Below, in pieces: positions 35,022 through 45,900 of a stretch of 64,000 nucleotides of DNA. The DNA lies in contig NZ_CP046705.1 in the NCBI RefSeq assembly GCF_009873495.1, positions 1 through 64,000 on the forward strand. The letters run 5' to 3'. A model generated the notes under the pieces. It saw only the letters and a list, made by a program, of their open reading frames with translations, was not told the origin of the DNA and did no database searches. Position 1 is the stretch's first letter. The number at the start of each line of letters is the position of its first letter. The position numbers and the translations under genes were made by a program. This stretch comes from Nostoc sp. ATCC 53789. GTDB lineage: Bacteria; Cyanobacteriota; Cyanobacteriia; Cyanobacteriales; Nostocaceae.

Positions 35022-37712
35022 TCACTTAACCGAGCAAACACCACTAGAAACAGACAAACCACGAGGCGTAATATTCGGGACTTGAGCTACTAGAGATACA
35101 GTACCGTTTTTATCGACAATCCAGCCTTGTGCCTCGACTATTTCCGGTATGGGAGATTGAAGACTTTCGTTGCTCATATTACTGTTTTGATGCTCACTTA
35201 TCGTATCTAATGTTATCCATCTTGCTGTTGATACTTCACCCTGAAATGCTTCCATTGGACTGCGGGCAATTCCTCCCCTTCCTGTGACGGTAAAAGAACT
35301 ACGTCTAGCAGGATTTCCGGGGTTACAACTAGAGACAATTTGTTGTGACGCATCCGTGAAATTGTTAGGTAACTCTACCAAGCCACGACTGGGGTCTACA
35401 TCTAGCGTATTAATTATGACTGTACCTGTTAAACCAAAACGGGAACTAGCGTCAATATCGTTGGTGTTATTTGGTGGCGTTGATGAGCGTTTTTCTAGAC
35501 CAAAAATACTCTGGGCATTAATGTTAATATTGCCACCTTCCCCTTGAAAAGCATTAGCGACAATATCATTATTTTGATTGACCGTGGCGACGATAAAACC
35601 ATCCGGTGCATCAATGGCGATGTTACCACCATTGGCATTATTAAAAGCTTGAGCAGAAATGAGACTTTGATTTTGCAACACCAACAGTTTTAAATCTTCC
35701 AGTCTGATATTTGCACCTGCACCTGCATTAGTTTCTGCTGTGAGTTTACCTTGGTTGAGCCGAATGGTGTTCGCCCTAGCTGTTAAGTTACCTGCTTCAC
35801 CAGTCCCTATGGCACTAACAGTAACTTCCCCTCCATCACGGACATTAAAAATAGGTGTATTGATAACTAAATTTCCGGCTTTACCACTGCCTTGGGCTTG
35901 AGAGAATAAGGTACTGGGAATAGTCTCGCCGCCAATGGTTCCTGTTCCCATCACATCTACAGATTCAGTCGCATTGACAGTCAAAGTTCCAGCATTACCT
36001 TCAGCGAAAGAACCTGATTTAACTTCTCCACCATCACGAATGATTAATCGTCCAACATTAATAGCCGATGTATTTTCTTGACCAGAACCAAAGTTATTGG
36101 CTGAAATTCTTGCCCCCTGTTCAACAATTAATGTTTCAGTTGTGACGCTTAAACTGCCTACATTGCCCATTGCCCCAGGTTGAGCAGAAACAAAAATTCC
36201 ACTGCGTTTATTATCTAAAGTAGCAGCTGTTGCAGAAGGAGAATATCCGCTGAGAAGAATTGAATCAGTTGCAGTGATATTTAAATCACCACCATTACCA
36301 GCTTTTCGCGCTGCTGTAACAATTTGCGCTCCGTCTCTAACAGTAAGTATTTTTGTCTCAATAGTTAAAGTACCAGCATCTCCTGGGTTTTCTAGACGGT
36401 CAGTTCCTACTTGAGCAAAAATTCCGCTCCGAATTCCATCTCTATTTTCACTAATATCTATCGTATCTGTGGCTTTAACAAAAATATTACCTGCTTGACC
36501 AATCCCAAAAGTTGAACTGTCTATTCTTGCCCCATCTTCGATAAATAAACTCTTAGTTTCTATGAATAAATCACCACTTTTGCCTCTCACACTGTTACAG
36601 TCTGATATAACACATACTTGAGAACCGATAAAAGTGGGAGAATTATCATCTGCTGTGCCTACCATTTGTATAGATTCAGTCGCTTTGATCACAATATCAC
36701 CAGCTTTTCCCTGACTTTCAGTAAATGTTGCTATATTGGAACCGCCACTTAATGCTAAAGATTTAGTTGCATTGACAATGAGATTTTTGCCTGTTTCTGA
36801 ACCGAAAGTAAAGGAAATAATCAGTGAATTATCTGCAATATTAATATTTTTGCCCTGTACTTGAATAGCACCACCACCATCACCACTGGTATTGATAATT
36901 GCTCCTTGCGAAAACTGAATATCACCAAAGCTTTGAGAAGATAAATATTCTAAACTGTAACCTTGTGCTATTTCTTTGAAGCTAACAAAACTGTTAGCCC
37001 CAACGCTACCTAACTCTATTCTGCCGTCAATAGCTGTTAAGCTACCTCCAGGAAAAAAAATATCACCACCTACTAAGGCTAATGTTTTGCCATTAGGAAC
37101 TTTTAATCCAATAGGCAAACCAAGGGTGTAAGGATCTTCATCAAAATTTGCTTGTGCTTGGTTAACAATATCTCCTGGAATAGCACCAAATTGAAGACCA
37201 ATTGGCACACTTATTGTTAATAATGGTGTTACCCCAGAATCAACAGCACTAAATTCTGTGTGATCAAAAAACTTCAAGCTATTTGCTGTAGTAGCAATAA
37301 AGGAACCACCAATGTCCAGACTAGCATTTTGTCCAAAAGTAATACCTGTAGGATTAATAATAAATAAATTAGCAGCACCGTTGGCTTTAATAATCCCATC
37401 TATATTTGAGGGTAACCCACCTGTCACTCGTGTAATGATGTTTCTGACTTCTGCATTGTTATTAAACAGTACTGTGTCTCCAGTCTTATCTGGTGTCAGC
37501 AGAGAAAAAGAAAAATCCTTGAAGCTATGAAAAAGATTCTGCCCCATAACTGTGCCTCCTTCTATGACTCTAGTATTACCTTGGGATACTACTTCAGAGT
37601 TAACTGGAAGGGTTGTATCTGGAACAATGTCTGCTAGTATTCGGTTAGAAAGTAACAGCAAAATTATGATACTATTGCCAAAACTCCATAATCCAGATTT
37701 GTAATTCTTCAT
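35022..37712 (-). CDS. Two-partner-secretion adhesin (TpsA, haemagglutinin-like)
   Basis: Exported beta-helix protein of 896 residues. A signal peptide (SIIILLLLSNRILA) is followed by the TPS domain: DTTLPVNSEVVSQGNTRVIE, GTVMGQNLFHSFKDFSF, then GGLPSNIDGIIKANGAANLF and FIINPTGITFGQNASLDIGG with the conserved NPNG-like NPTG motif. The rest is imperfect beta-helix repeats (DGARIDSSTFGIGQAGNIFV type, with GxAGxLxV turns) and a C-terminal ICSVK-like Cys pair region. Secretion needs a TpsB (Omp85-like) pore, not in this window. It is placed between the PEP-CTERM gene and the CHAT-CHASE2 gene, all on one strand. Confidence 0.9.
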   Translation of the reverse strand: MKNYKSGLWSFGNSIIILLLLSNRILADIVPDTTLPVNSEVVSQGNTRVIEGGTVMGQNLFHSFKDFSFSLLTPDKTGDTVLFNNNAEVRNIITRVTGGLPSNIDGIIKANGAANLFIINPTGITFGQNASLDIGGSFIATTANSLKFFDHTEFSAVDSGVTPLLTISVPIGLQFGAIPGDIVNQAQANFDEDPYTLGLPIGLKVPNGKTLALVGGDIFFPGGSLTAIDGRIELGSVGANSFVSFKEIAQGYSLEYLSSQSFGDIQFSQGAIINTSGDGGGAIQVQGKNINIADNSLIISFTFGSETGKNLIVNATKSLALSGGSNIATFTESQGKAGDIVIKATESIQMVGTADDNSPTFIGSQVCVISDCNSVRGKSGDLFIETKSLFIEDGARIDSSTFGIGQAGNIFVKATDTIDISENRDGIRSGIFAQVGTDRLENPGDAGTLTIETKILTVRDGAQIVTAARKAGNGGDLNITATDSILLSGYSPSATAATLDNKRSGIFVSAQPGAMGNVGSLSVTTETLIVEQGARISANNFGSGQENTSAINVGRLIIRDGGEVKSGSFAEGNAGTLTVNATESVDVMGTGTIGGETIPSTLFSQAQGSGKAGNLVINTPIFNVRDGGEVTVSAIGTGEAGNLTARANTIRLNQGKLTAETNAGAGANIRLEDLKLLVLQNQSLISAQAFNNANGGNIAIDAPDGFIVATVNQNNDIVANAFQGEGGNININAQSIFGLEKRSSTPPNNTNDIDASSRFGLTGTVIINTLDVDPSRGLVELPNNFTDASQQIVSSCNPGNPARRSSFTVTGRGGIARSPMEAFQGEVSTARWITLDTISEHQNSNMSNESLQSPIPEIVEAQGWIVDKNGTVSLVAQVPNITPRGLSVSSGVCSVK

Positions 37713-38221
37713 ACAGTTTTTTAGTGATTTTGAAAAAGAAACAGAATGAAATAATTTGATTTTTTAACTATTAATACTGTTTATATCATGTTCGTTTAAT
37801 CACTTATAATTAAAGTAGGTCGGGTAGAGGAATGTATTGCTAAAGCATCAAGTTATGACGAGTATGACTCCGCTAACACGTAGTTTGCCGCAGGCATAAC
37901 CCAATATATTCACGAATTTGTTGGGTTTCACTTTGTTCAACCCAACCTACAAAAATATATTTTGTTACAAGTATTCATGCGAACTTGATATCAAGTCTTT
38001 TATGGAATAAATTGTTTCATATTTATAAACATAAAGACGTATAGCCACACGTCTTTAAATAAAAATCAAACACTTTATTTTTATTGCTTAATTAAATGAG
38101 ATAGTTATAGCGGTTCCGACCTAATGAGGTAAGTTTTCAAAGCTAATCATTTTGGCAAACTCCTAAGAAAAACATTCAGTAGGTGGATCTAAGTTGCTTA
38201 GGAAAGGCTATACAAACAATA
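37713..38221. other. Intergenic stretch with a dispersed hairpin
   Basis: These 509 bp between the PEP-CTERM and adhesin genes are AT-rich. The only structure recognised is the hairpin at 37920-37946. No ORF of note on either strand. It must hold the adhesin promoter. Confidence 0.45.
37920..37946. repeat. Dispersed hairpin GTTGGGTT..AACCCAAC
   Basis: A perfect 8-bp stem with an 11-nt loop followed by CTACAAAAA. The sequence type (GTTGGGTTTC..CAACCCAACCTAC) is one of the commonest intergenic repeats in filamentous cyanobacteria. It may act as a terminator for the PEP-CTERM gene. Confidence 0.6.
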
Positions 38222-38932
38222 TTAATTAAGTTGATGTTTTTGCCGCTTTAGTCCAAAGAAAGCACTTAGAACTCCGACACTTAGTAAGCCTGTTGCAAAG
38301 CTGGGTTCGGGAACCTGTGTGACCGAATCAGATGCAGGGATGAAGTTAAATCCATTGCTGTCATTGGCTAACTCAGAATTCAACCCACTAAGATTTCTGG
38401 GAAAGATCACAATTCCATCAGAATTAAGAAAATTAGCTAAATTTTCGAGGTTGAAAACAGATAAAGAATTGGGATCAGTGAAAGGAGAGTAAAACTCAAA
38501 GTTAATAAAATTTTCACCACTGGCATCTTCTAATCTAGCCTCATATTTAACGGCTTGATTCACAAATTCTCCTCCAAATGTACTAAAATTACTTGGTTGG
38601 TTATTCAGGATTCTTAATTTCTCTGGGTCTTCGATGACAGAGCTTTTAAGTAATCCTGTGGTAAAAAATATGTCGCGAGGAAAAGCTGAATTTTCACCAA
38701 CTTGATATAAACCGTTTATTATCGCATTCGGAAATATGCCGATATTTAAATCTGGGTCAATATCCTCTATAGAAGTATCTATTGTAAAGGAAAATAAATC
38801 TTCTGGTTCTTCATTGATGGCAGGACTCGATGCTTGACCAAATCCTGCCTGAGCAGACTCTGAAAAGATGTTAAATGCTATTGTTAAAATGCTGGCGGCA
38901 ATAATAGCTTTCAAACTTTTGTTCAGTTCCAT
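38222..38932 (-). CDS. PEP-CTERM sorted exported protein
   Basis: The 236-residue protein has a signal peptide (MELNKSLKAIIAASILTIAF..., cut after SAQA) and a C-terminal sorting signal VPEPSFATGLLSVGVLSAFF ending in basic GLKRQKHQ. That is the PEP motif, membrane helix and basic tail recognised by exosortase, which releases or anchors the protein at the cell surface. The middle part has no recognised domain and is rich in Asp/Asn. It lies between the adhesin gene and the HlyD gene of the lanthipeptide locus, on the same strand, with its own Shine-Dalgarno (GGAG). Ligand unknown. Confidence 0.88.
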   Translation of the reverse strand: MELNKSLKAIIAASILTIAFNIFSESAQAGFGQASSPAINEEPEDLFSFTIDTSIEDIDPDLNIGIFPNAIINGLYQVGENSAFPRDIFFTTGLLKSSVIEDPEKLRILNNQPSNFSTFGGEFVNQAVKYEARLEDASGENFINFEFYSPFTDPNSLSVFNLENLANFLNSDGIVIFPRNLSGLNSELANDSNGFNFIPASDSVTQVPEPSFATGLLSVGVLSAFFGLKRQKHQLN

Positions 38933-39085
38933 GAAATCTCCTCCTTAATTACTTAGTAATTTCACATTTATTTTTTTATTTTACTGATTATCTAAGCATA
39001 ATTAGCCGTATTTATACGAGATTCAATTTATTACTTCATGAAAAAAACATATTTGCTTCAAATTAAGGTGTGTAAATTAACTTTG

Positions 39086-40594
39086 TTACCAGTCTGCAAT
39101 TAACCGAGCTTTTCTGAGCAGGAATTTCAGGACTGTTTCTGATCGCGAAATAATATCAACTCTTCCCTGCATTCCCGGTTGAATAGTACACTGATGGTTG
39201 CTCTTACCTAAGAACAAGCTTTCTGGGAGTATTGTTACCTCATAGAAAGAAGTGCTACTACTCTGCATGGAATTAGAAGCATTACCTACTGTGGACACAA
39301 GCTGATTCCCTTGAGATTTGATAGTATCTTCAGAAATTTGGCTGACAACACCCTTAAGAGTTCCGTAGTCAGGATAGGGACAGGCAGAAACCCGCATCTG
39401 TACTTTTTGACCTTTTGCCAACTTACTAACATCATCAGGGGAGACGGCGGCTTTGATGACTAAGGGAGCATTGCTAGGGACAATTTGAGCAATTTCCTCA
39501 CCCAGACGCACCGATTGACCGGTGTTTCGGAGGTTTAGTTGAGAGAGAATCCCGTCTTCGGTGACTGTAATCTTAGTTTGGCTAAGGTTGCTTTCTACTT
39601 GTTGTAGTTCCCTGGTGTCACGCTGGATCTGATTTTTCATTTGAATCCTCTGCTGGAACAAAGCTTCCCATTCTCGGTTGAGGGTGGCGAGAGTGGCTTG
39701 ACCGCTAGCACTTTCTTGGGCAATAGTCTCTTTAGTGATCGCAACTTCGGAATCACTGGGATTGAGAGCAGCTTTAATGCGGCGCAGTTTTGCTTGCTCG
39801 GCGGCGATAGCTTGTTGTCGCTGGGCAATAATTTGCTGTTGCGCTTCAACAGTAGCTCGTCGCACCTCAACCCCTTGTTTTTGTTGAGCAACATCTAACT
39901 GGACTTCTTCTAATTGATTCAGAGACAAAGCGCCGGCTTCAACTACTTTTTGATAGCGATCACGTTTGGCTTGAGCTGCGCTCATCGCCGCCTTGGTTGA
40001 CTGGAGATTTGCACGCGATGAACGCAGTTCTACCTGTGCTTGAGACCATTCATTTTGCGCTCTTTTTAAGTTCGCCTCGGCTTCTTCTACTTCTGCTTTG
40101 ACAGTAATTTGCTGATCTCGATAATTGCGTTGGGAGCGATTGAATGCAGCTTGAGCCGAAATAACCGCACGGTTTTTGCGCTCAGTTTCCGCTTTAATTT
40201 GACGGTTCAAAGCTTGAATTTGGGCATCGATTTGCAACAGTTGCAGTTGTGTCTGCTGGATGTTGCTTTGCAGTTGGCTTTTTTGAGTTTGCAGGCGGGA
40301 ATCATCGATAGTGGCTAGCACATCTCCCTTTTTCACTACCTGATTTTCTTTAAAAAATATGTTTGTTACCTGACCTTCTGTAGCTGCTTGCACGAGCCGC
40401 AATTCTCCTGTGGGTCGGATACTTGCCTGCCCTTTAACTGTTACTTTATATTCGATCATAGAAGATAGTGCGATCGCTCCGCCAACAGCAGCGACGAGTA
40501 CCAAACCGCCTAATCTCGCCCAATTACCAATCGGCGGGAGGAATTCATTGCTTTCAACTAGGGGCAGAGAGTCAACGTTAATCTGGTTAAGCAT
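39086..40594 (-). CDS. HlyD-type periplasmic adaptor (membrane fusion protein)
   Basis: The 502-residue adaptor links an ABC exporter to an outer-membrane channel. A short cytoplasmic N-terminus is followed by one span (LGGLVLVAAVGGAIALSSMI) near residues 29-48, then a barrel/lipoyl half (GELRLVQAATEGQVTNIFFK, VVKKGDVLATIDD). A long coiled coil follows, about residues 75-330 (QLQSNIQQTQLQLLQIDAQI ... TRELQQVESNLSQ), then the second lipoyl half (EDGILSQLNLRNTGQSVRLG) and a beta-barrel (QPGMQGRVDIISRSE). It starts 20 bp after the exporter gene stop, so they are one operon. The role is to carry the processed lanthipeptide past the outer membrane (inference). Confidence 0.92.
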   Translation of the reverse strand: MLNQINVDSLPLVESNEFLPPIGNWARLGGLVLVAAVGGAIALSSMIEYKVTVKGQASIRPTGELRLVQAATEGQVTNIFFKENQVVKKGDVLATIDDSRLQTQKSQLQSNIQQTQLQLLQIDAQIQALNRQIKAETERKNRAVISAQAAFNRSQRNYRDQQITVKAEVEEAEANLKRAQNEWSQAQVELRSSRANLQSTKAAMSAAQAKRDRYQKVVEAGALSLNQLEEVQLDVAQQKQGVEVRRATVEAQQQIIAQRQQAIAAEQAKLRRIKAALNPSDSEVAITKETIAQESASGQATLATLNREWEALFQQRIQMKNQIQRDTRELQQVESNLSQTKITVTEDGILSQLNLRNTGQSVRLGEEIAQIVPSNAPLVIKAAVSPDDVSKLAKGQKVQMRVSACPYPDYGTLKGVVSQISEDTIKSQGNQLVSTVGNASNSMQSSSTSFYEVTILPESLFLGKSNHQCTIQPGMQGRVDIISRSETVLKFLLRKARLIADW

Positions 40595-40614
40595 GACAGT
40601 TTTCTGGGTAGAGA

Positions 40615-42852
40615 TTAGCGAATGCTAGTTGGGGAACTTCCATTCAGATGAAAGTTGGCAAGATTTTTGCCGAAACCATTGACTCTCGATAAATCAACAC
40701 CGTCGAGAAAATCTAAATGCTCCCCAGCTTGATGACACAGAACCTCTGGAGAACCTTGAATTTTCAGTTGTCCTTTTTCCAGCATGACAATCCAATCAGC
40801 TTGCTGGATAACTTTGGGACGATGGCTGATTAAAATAGTGGTTTGACCTTGGCGGTGAGTTAGCAACTGGTTTAATACTTCGGCTTCACTAACTGGGTCG
40901 AGTGCGCCAGTAGATTCATCTAAAATCAGCACTGGCGGGTTATTAACGATGGCTCTGGCAATAGCTAATCTCTGCCGTTGTCCACCAGAGAGATTCGCAC
41001 CAAATTCTCCTAAGACAGTTTGATATTTGTCGGGGAGGTGGCTGATAAACTCATCAGCCCCAGCAATCTGGCAAGCTTGCACAATCTGCTCAAAGGTAAT
41101 GTGAGGTGAACCTAAACGGAAATTTTCCATAATCGACCGACTCCAAAAGTGCGCGTCTTGAGGAACTAGAACCACTTGTTGGCGGAAGCAATCTAGAGAA
41201 AGGTCTTCTAGGTTGTAAATGCCAAAGCGAATATTGCCAGACTGGAGTTGATATAAACCTGCAATCAATTTAGCTAGGCTGCTTTTACCGCAGCCAGATT
41301 TGCCGATTAGGGCAATTACTTGGCCACCAGGAATAGTTAGAGAGAAATCTTGCAACAGTTCAACTCTGCCTGCATGATGAAAGTTGAGGTTGATACAAGT
41401 GATATCTGCGTTGCTTTGAATTTTTGCCCAAGGCTTTTGGCTATTATCTAGAGTTTCTGGGGTAGCGTCAATGACTTCGGTGAGGCGTTGGGTAGCAGTT
41501 TTGGTACGAGTGAATTCATCAACAAAGCTGATAGTGGTTTCAATAAAGCTAGTAAAGTTACCATTCATGCTATTGAATGCCAGAAGCATCCCAATAGATA
41601 ATTCCTGACTAATCACTAGAGTACTACCAAACCAAAGTAAAGCGATGCTACCGATGCTTGATACTAAGTTTGAGAAAATGCCGTTGACAATACCAATTTG
41701 AATAGTACGGAAGCTAAGGTTAGCAAGGCGACTAAATCGACTCTGAAATTCTTCCCAGAATTGCGGAGCGGCGGCAGTAGTTTTCAGGGTAATAGCACCT
41801 TTGAAAGTTTCTACCAAAACACCTTGATTTTCGGCTGATAAGACCAAAACGCTGCGAATTTTTTGCTGGAGGGTGGGTAAGAAAATTACTGTTGAGAGAG
41901 TCATTAAAAGAGCGATCGCACCAGCTACTACTGTGAGTTTTATACTGTAAAACAGCATCAAGCTTAAGGAAACTAGGGCAATAAACAGCTGGCTGGGCAG
42001 ACTCACAACGGCTTGAGAAATTAACTGGTTAATTTGTTGAATATCTTCTAGGCGACTGACAATTTCGCCACTGCGACGGGATTCATAGTAACTTAAAGGT
42101 AAACGCAGAATTTGTCGTCCGAATTCAAAAATTAGTCCTAGTTGCAGACGTTGTGCAAAATGAGCGACAAGATTTGATTGTGCTAACTTCAGGCTACTGC
42201 TAACTAGATGCATGACGATGACGGCAATGGCAACGCTAGTCAGAAGTTGGGTATCTCCACGAACTAGCACGTCATCGGTGAGAATTTGCAACAGTAAGGG
42301 AGAGGCGAGGGAGAGTAAACCTAAAACCGAGTTGAGCAACAAGGTTTGAGCAAGAATGGCACGATAAGGCCAAACACGCCGCAGGAAGCGTCCAAAACCG
42401 CCAATTTTCTCTTGTTCATCTTCTTGACTAAAAAAGCGGACTGGATCTGGTTCTAGGAGGAGCATTACTCCGTTTGTCCATGCTTCTAGAAGCAACTTTT
42501 TTTCTAGATAACGGATACCTGCACCAGGGTCAGCAACGACGTATTTATTGCCCTGCTTGCCGTACAAAACTACCCAATGATAACCTTTCCAGTGAATGAT
42601 AGCTGGTAAAGGAATGTCTTTTTCGTTGAAAGTTTCTAGAGTTAATTTCACTGCCCTTGCGTTGAAACCAAGGGCTTCTGCTCCTTGTTTCAATCCTAAT
42701 AGGGTGCTTCCTTGCTGTCTTGTGCCTACAGCTTCCCGACAGCGACTAATGCTAAAGGTTTTGCCATAATGTTTAGCGATCGTAGCCAGACTTGCCGCAC
42801 CACAATCTTCTTCACTATGTTGTTTAATAAACTGGTAGTTCATGGACTTCAT
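40615..42852 (-). CDS. Peptidase-containing ABC exporter (C39, LanT-like)
   Basis: This transporter cuts a double-Gly leader and exports the core peptide. The N-terminal C39 peptidase has QHSEEDCGAASLATIA (catalytic Cys17 from the chosen start), IHWKGYHWVVLYG (His) and VADPGAG (Asp). Six-span ABC membrane domain about residues 150-440. The nucleotide-binding domain has Walker A ALIGKSGCGKSSLAKLIAG, Q-loop VPQD, signature LSGGQRQRLAIARA, Walker B VLILDESTGALD and the ISHRP switch. ATG at 42852 (or 42843) is chosen because C39 homology starts there; the longer frame from 42939 has no homology. It starts 111 bp after the LanM stop and is followed directly by HlyD, so it matches the precursor with a GG site. 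Confidence 0.92.
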   Translation of the reverse strand: MKSMNYQFIKQHSEEDCGAASLATIAKHYGKTFSISRCREAVGTRQQGSTLLGLKQGAEALGFNARAVKLTLETFNEKDIPLPAIIHWKGYHWVVLYGKQGNKYVVADPGAGIRYLEKKLLLEAWTNGVMLLLEPDPVRFFSQEDEQEKIGGFGRFLRRVWPYRAILAQTLLLNSVLGLLSLASPLLLQILTDDVLVRGDTQLLTSVAIAVIVMHLVSSSLKLAQSNLVAHFAQRLQLGLIFEFGRQILRLPLSYYESRRSGEIVSRLEDIQQINQLISQAVVSLPSQLFIALVSLSLMLFYSIKLTVVAGAIALLMTLSTVIFLPTLQQKIRSVLVLSAENQGVLVETFKGAITLKTTAAAPQFWEEFQSRFSRLANLSFRTIQIGIVNGIFSNLVSSIGSIALLWFGSTLVISQELSIGMLLAFNSMNGNFTSFIETTISFVDEFTRTKTATQRLTEVIDATPETLDNSQKPWAKIQSNADITCINLNFHHAGRVELLQDFSLTIPGGQVIALIGKSGCGKSSLAKLIAGLYQLQSGNIRFGIYNLEDLSLDCFRQQVVLVPQDAHFWSRSIMENFRLGSPHITFEQIVQACQIAGADEFISHLPDKYQTVLGEFGANLSGGQRQRLAIARAIVNNPPVLILDESTGALDPVSEAEVLNQLLTHRQGQTTILISHRPKVIQQADWIVMLEKGQLKIQGSPEVLCHQAGEHLDFLDGVDLSRVNGFGKNLANFHLNGSSPTSIR

Positions 42853-42963
42853 CGAAAGTAATTGAAAACAAATGCAAATGGTCAAACAGGGCGATGATGA
42901 AAATTGATTGTGAGTTATCCATATTTGACAGGATTTCACTGTTGACGGTTTGTTTATTTATGC

Positions 42964-45900
42964 TTACTCCCAAAGCAGCACTGAGGGCAGTACATTTGGA
43001 TAAGCTAATCGCAGCAATTCATAGCCAATTCCAGAGTTGCCTTGAAAGAAACTGGGACTAAAAACATGGTTAGGCAAATTAGGAAATAGTTGATAAGCAC
43101 CCATTTGTTCTGCCCTTGCAACTACCGAAGCAGCTTGTTGTTGAGCAAGGGTGCGTAAACTTTCCCGCCCTAGTTTTTGTGCGCCTACCAACAACACTTC
43201 CATGCGACCCAAATTACCGCAGCAAAGATGGTCAACATTCTGTAAGCCATATTTCTGAGTTGTTTGCAACGCTATTTCTATATCCTGATGAATCTCTTCT
43301 GTCTCTAAGATTGACAAACCGCCCAATCTTGCCAAGCCAATTCCAGGTGCGCCGTGACACCAAGTCACCATACATACAGATCCTGGATTGCGAAAATCAG
43401 GCCAATTGGCAGATTTTTGAGAGAAGACACGGCTTTCATAAATAATTCCCTCTTGAGCCGCCTTTAAATAAGCCCAGTCATCTGTGACTGCATACAGTTG
43501 TAATAAGGCGTAGGAAATGCCAGCCGCACCGTGAGAGAAACCCGTTAACGGCTGCTCTGCAAAATTTATCCAGGCTTTGGGTGAACCTCCAACACTGATC
43601 TGATGCTCTAGCAAATGTTGACCGCAGGCTATTGCTTTCTCTAATACGGCCGAATCTGCTGTTTGGCGATAAAGTGCCAACAGTCCCAGAATCGCTCCCG
43701 CAGATCCAGCGAGGATATCAAACTTGGTATCGACGGCGATGAGTTCGGGTGAGATCATCTGCGCTGCTCGTCGAGCATCTTCTAATAAGGATGGTTCTTT
43801 GAGAAATTGACTAATTCTCACTAAAGAATAGATAATTGAACCTAATCCTGTAGCTCCACCAATACCGAGAGAGCTAGCAAATCTTTTAGCTAACTGTGCA
43901 TCGGTTATCTGCAAGAATTTCCTTATAGGCTGTAAAGCACCCAAGGTTAAATAGCGGAACTGATTATTACCCCTGACATAATCCAAAGCTGACAAAAATA
44001 TCGCAATACCACAATTACCATTGAAGAGACTGGCATCCAAGGGTTGAAGCTGAAAGCGATCAGCATCAGAGAGATAGGCTAAACCAATCCAGTGAATGCT
44101 ACCATCTGTGCCAGTAATCCCTCGTGCTTGAATTTCTTGGGCGATCTCTTGAGAGTGTTGGAGCAACTTTTCAGATGTTAAAGCATTAATTTGTGAAATC
44201 TGTGCCTCTTTGACTGTATTGGCTGGTTCAGTTCCCGGTGTCTGGGCCACTCTCGCATAAAAAGCTCCCTGAATAATGGCTATTTGCTGTGCTAAATCTA
44301 CCTGATCTAGTTTTTGCAATCGAGAGACAACTTGATCGTAGCTGGGTGCTTGAAAGTATTTTTCAATGGGTTGCTCTAGTCCAACAGTTAAGGCATCGCT
44401 ATCAGAACTAGCTGCAAAATAAGGAACATCTAACTGTTCCATTGCCCTCAATTCTGAATGCAAAATTGACCAAGCATTTGGCTTATCCTGAGCTATGAGA
44501 AACGCTCGACTGAGGATATCTAGTTCAATACTCCGGTTAATGCCACTTTGAAGGAATTCTGGAGCAAGAGTCTTTTGCAAAATTACCCCGTATACTTGAG
44601 TGGCACGAAAAACAAACCGTATTCGTTGCGCTTGTAGCTTTGTTAAGGGGCTATCAGTTGCTAGTAATGCTTGACGTTGCTCTCCCAGAAAGAGATACAT
44701 TTGCTGAAATCCTGCAACCAACTCCTCAAGATAGTCATTAGGAGACAACGCCACTCCATTTAAAATCGGGACATTTTTCTGGATTGGCATCGTGACTGTC
44801 TTATACCCCAGGTGCATGTCATCTGTATTTATAGACTTCCAATAGGACGCACGCTTAGGTGTTTGCTGAGGATCGACATTCCCTAAACCACTAATATCAT
44901 AGGCAATACGATTGTCTTGACTAAAGTCCCAGCGAGGTAACAGTCCTGTACGGAGAACTAAATCCCAAAGCTGTGGAATATTTGCAGTTTGTGCTTCCTT
45001 GGCTTCTGGAGAGATTTCCATGACTCTGGCTTCGTGGTGTAATAGAGTTTCCATATCTATCAGCACCAGATGTTCGCCACTGGCAATGAGATTTTCGTTA
45101 TGGCAATCAGTCCCTTGTAGGACGTACAGCAGGCACAGCAGCATCCCTGCACGCTGATAAAAGCGTTGTGCTGCTGCCTCATCTTCACAAGGTAAGTGTT
45201 CCACATATTCAACCCAGCCATAACCCTGACGATTGAACACTTTTAGGACTTTTAAAGATAAAGGCATCTCGCGCTGATTGCACCAGTCTAAAAACTGGTT
45301 ATAGGCAACTTCTAAACCTAAATCTTTGGGTTTGTAGACGAGTTTTAATCCAGACTCAAAGGTGATGGCGATCGCAGTTCTTCCTCGATGATGAGGATCA
45401 GATAAAGCAGGTTTGATTTCTCTGACTTTACCTAATTGGGTAAGAGTTGATTTTTCTTGATTAATCAGCTCACATGGGAATAATTGCTGAATTTCAGATA
45501 AATCTGCTTGTAAGCGTTGCAAAAATTCCACTGTCGCTTCCACCCAGAAATCAATCGCAGTGGCCACTAATTTGCCCAGGACTGGATATTTCTGGAAAAA
45601 AGTCATCAGTCCATCTTGCAAAAGATTCTGCACAAAGGCATTGTAATGGATCTTGCTAGGAGAACCATTTGTCTGTTTTTCGAGTAAGTTGACAAAGCTA
45701 TGTCCAAAGGGACGAAAACGAGAAAATTCTAATTCCAGGGTTTTGGAGCAAAGGTTCACCAAGTTTTTGAGTAAGTTGCGCTCTAGACTCAGGTAAGCTT
45801 CTTCGCAAAGCAGTTCTAAAGGTAAATAATCTGAAGATAAGATCGCAGATCCCAGACGAGTTAATAATTTTTGCCGCGCTACAGAAAGAGCAGGTAATAG

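Noticed and set aside
39637-39898. Overlapping frames inside HlyD on both strands
   Set aside because: They are shadows of the coiled-coil coding sequence.
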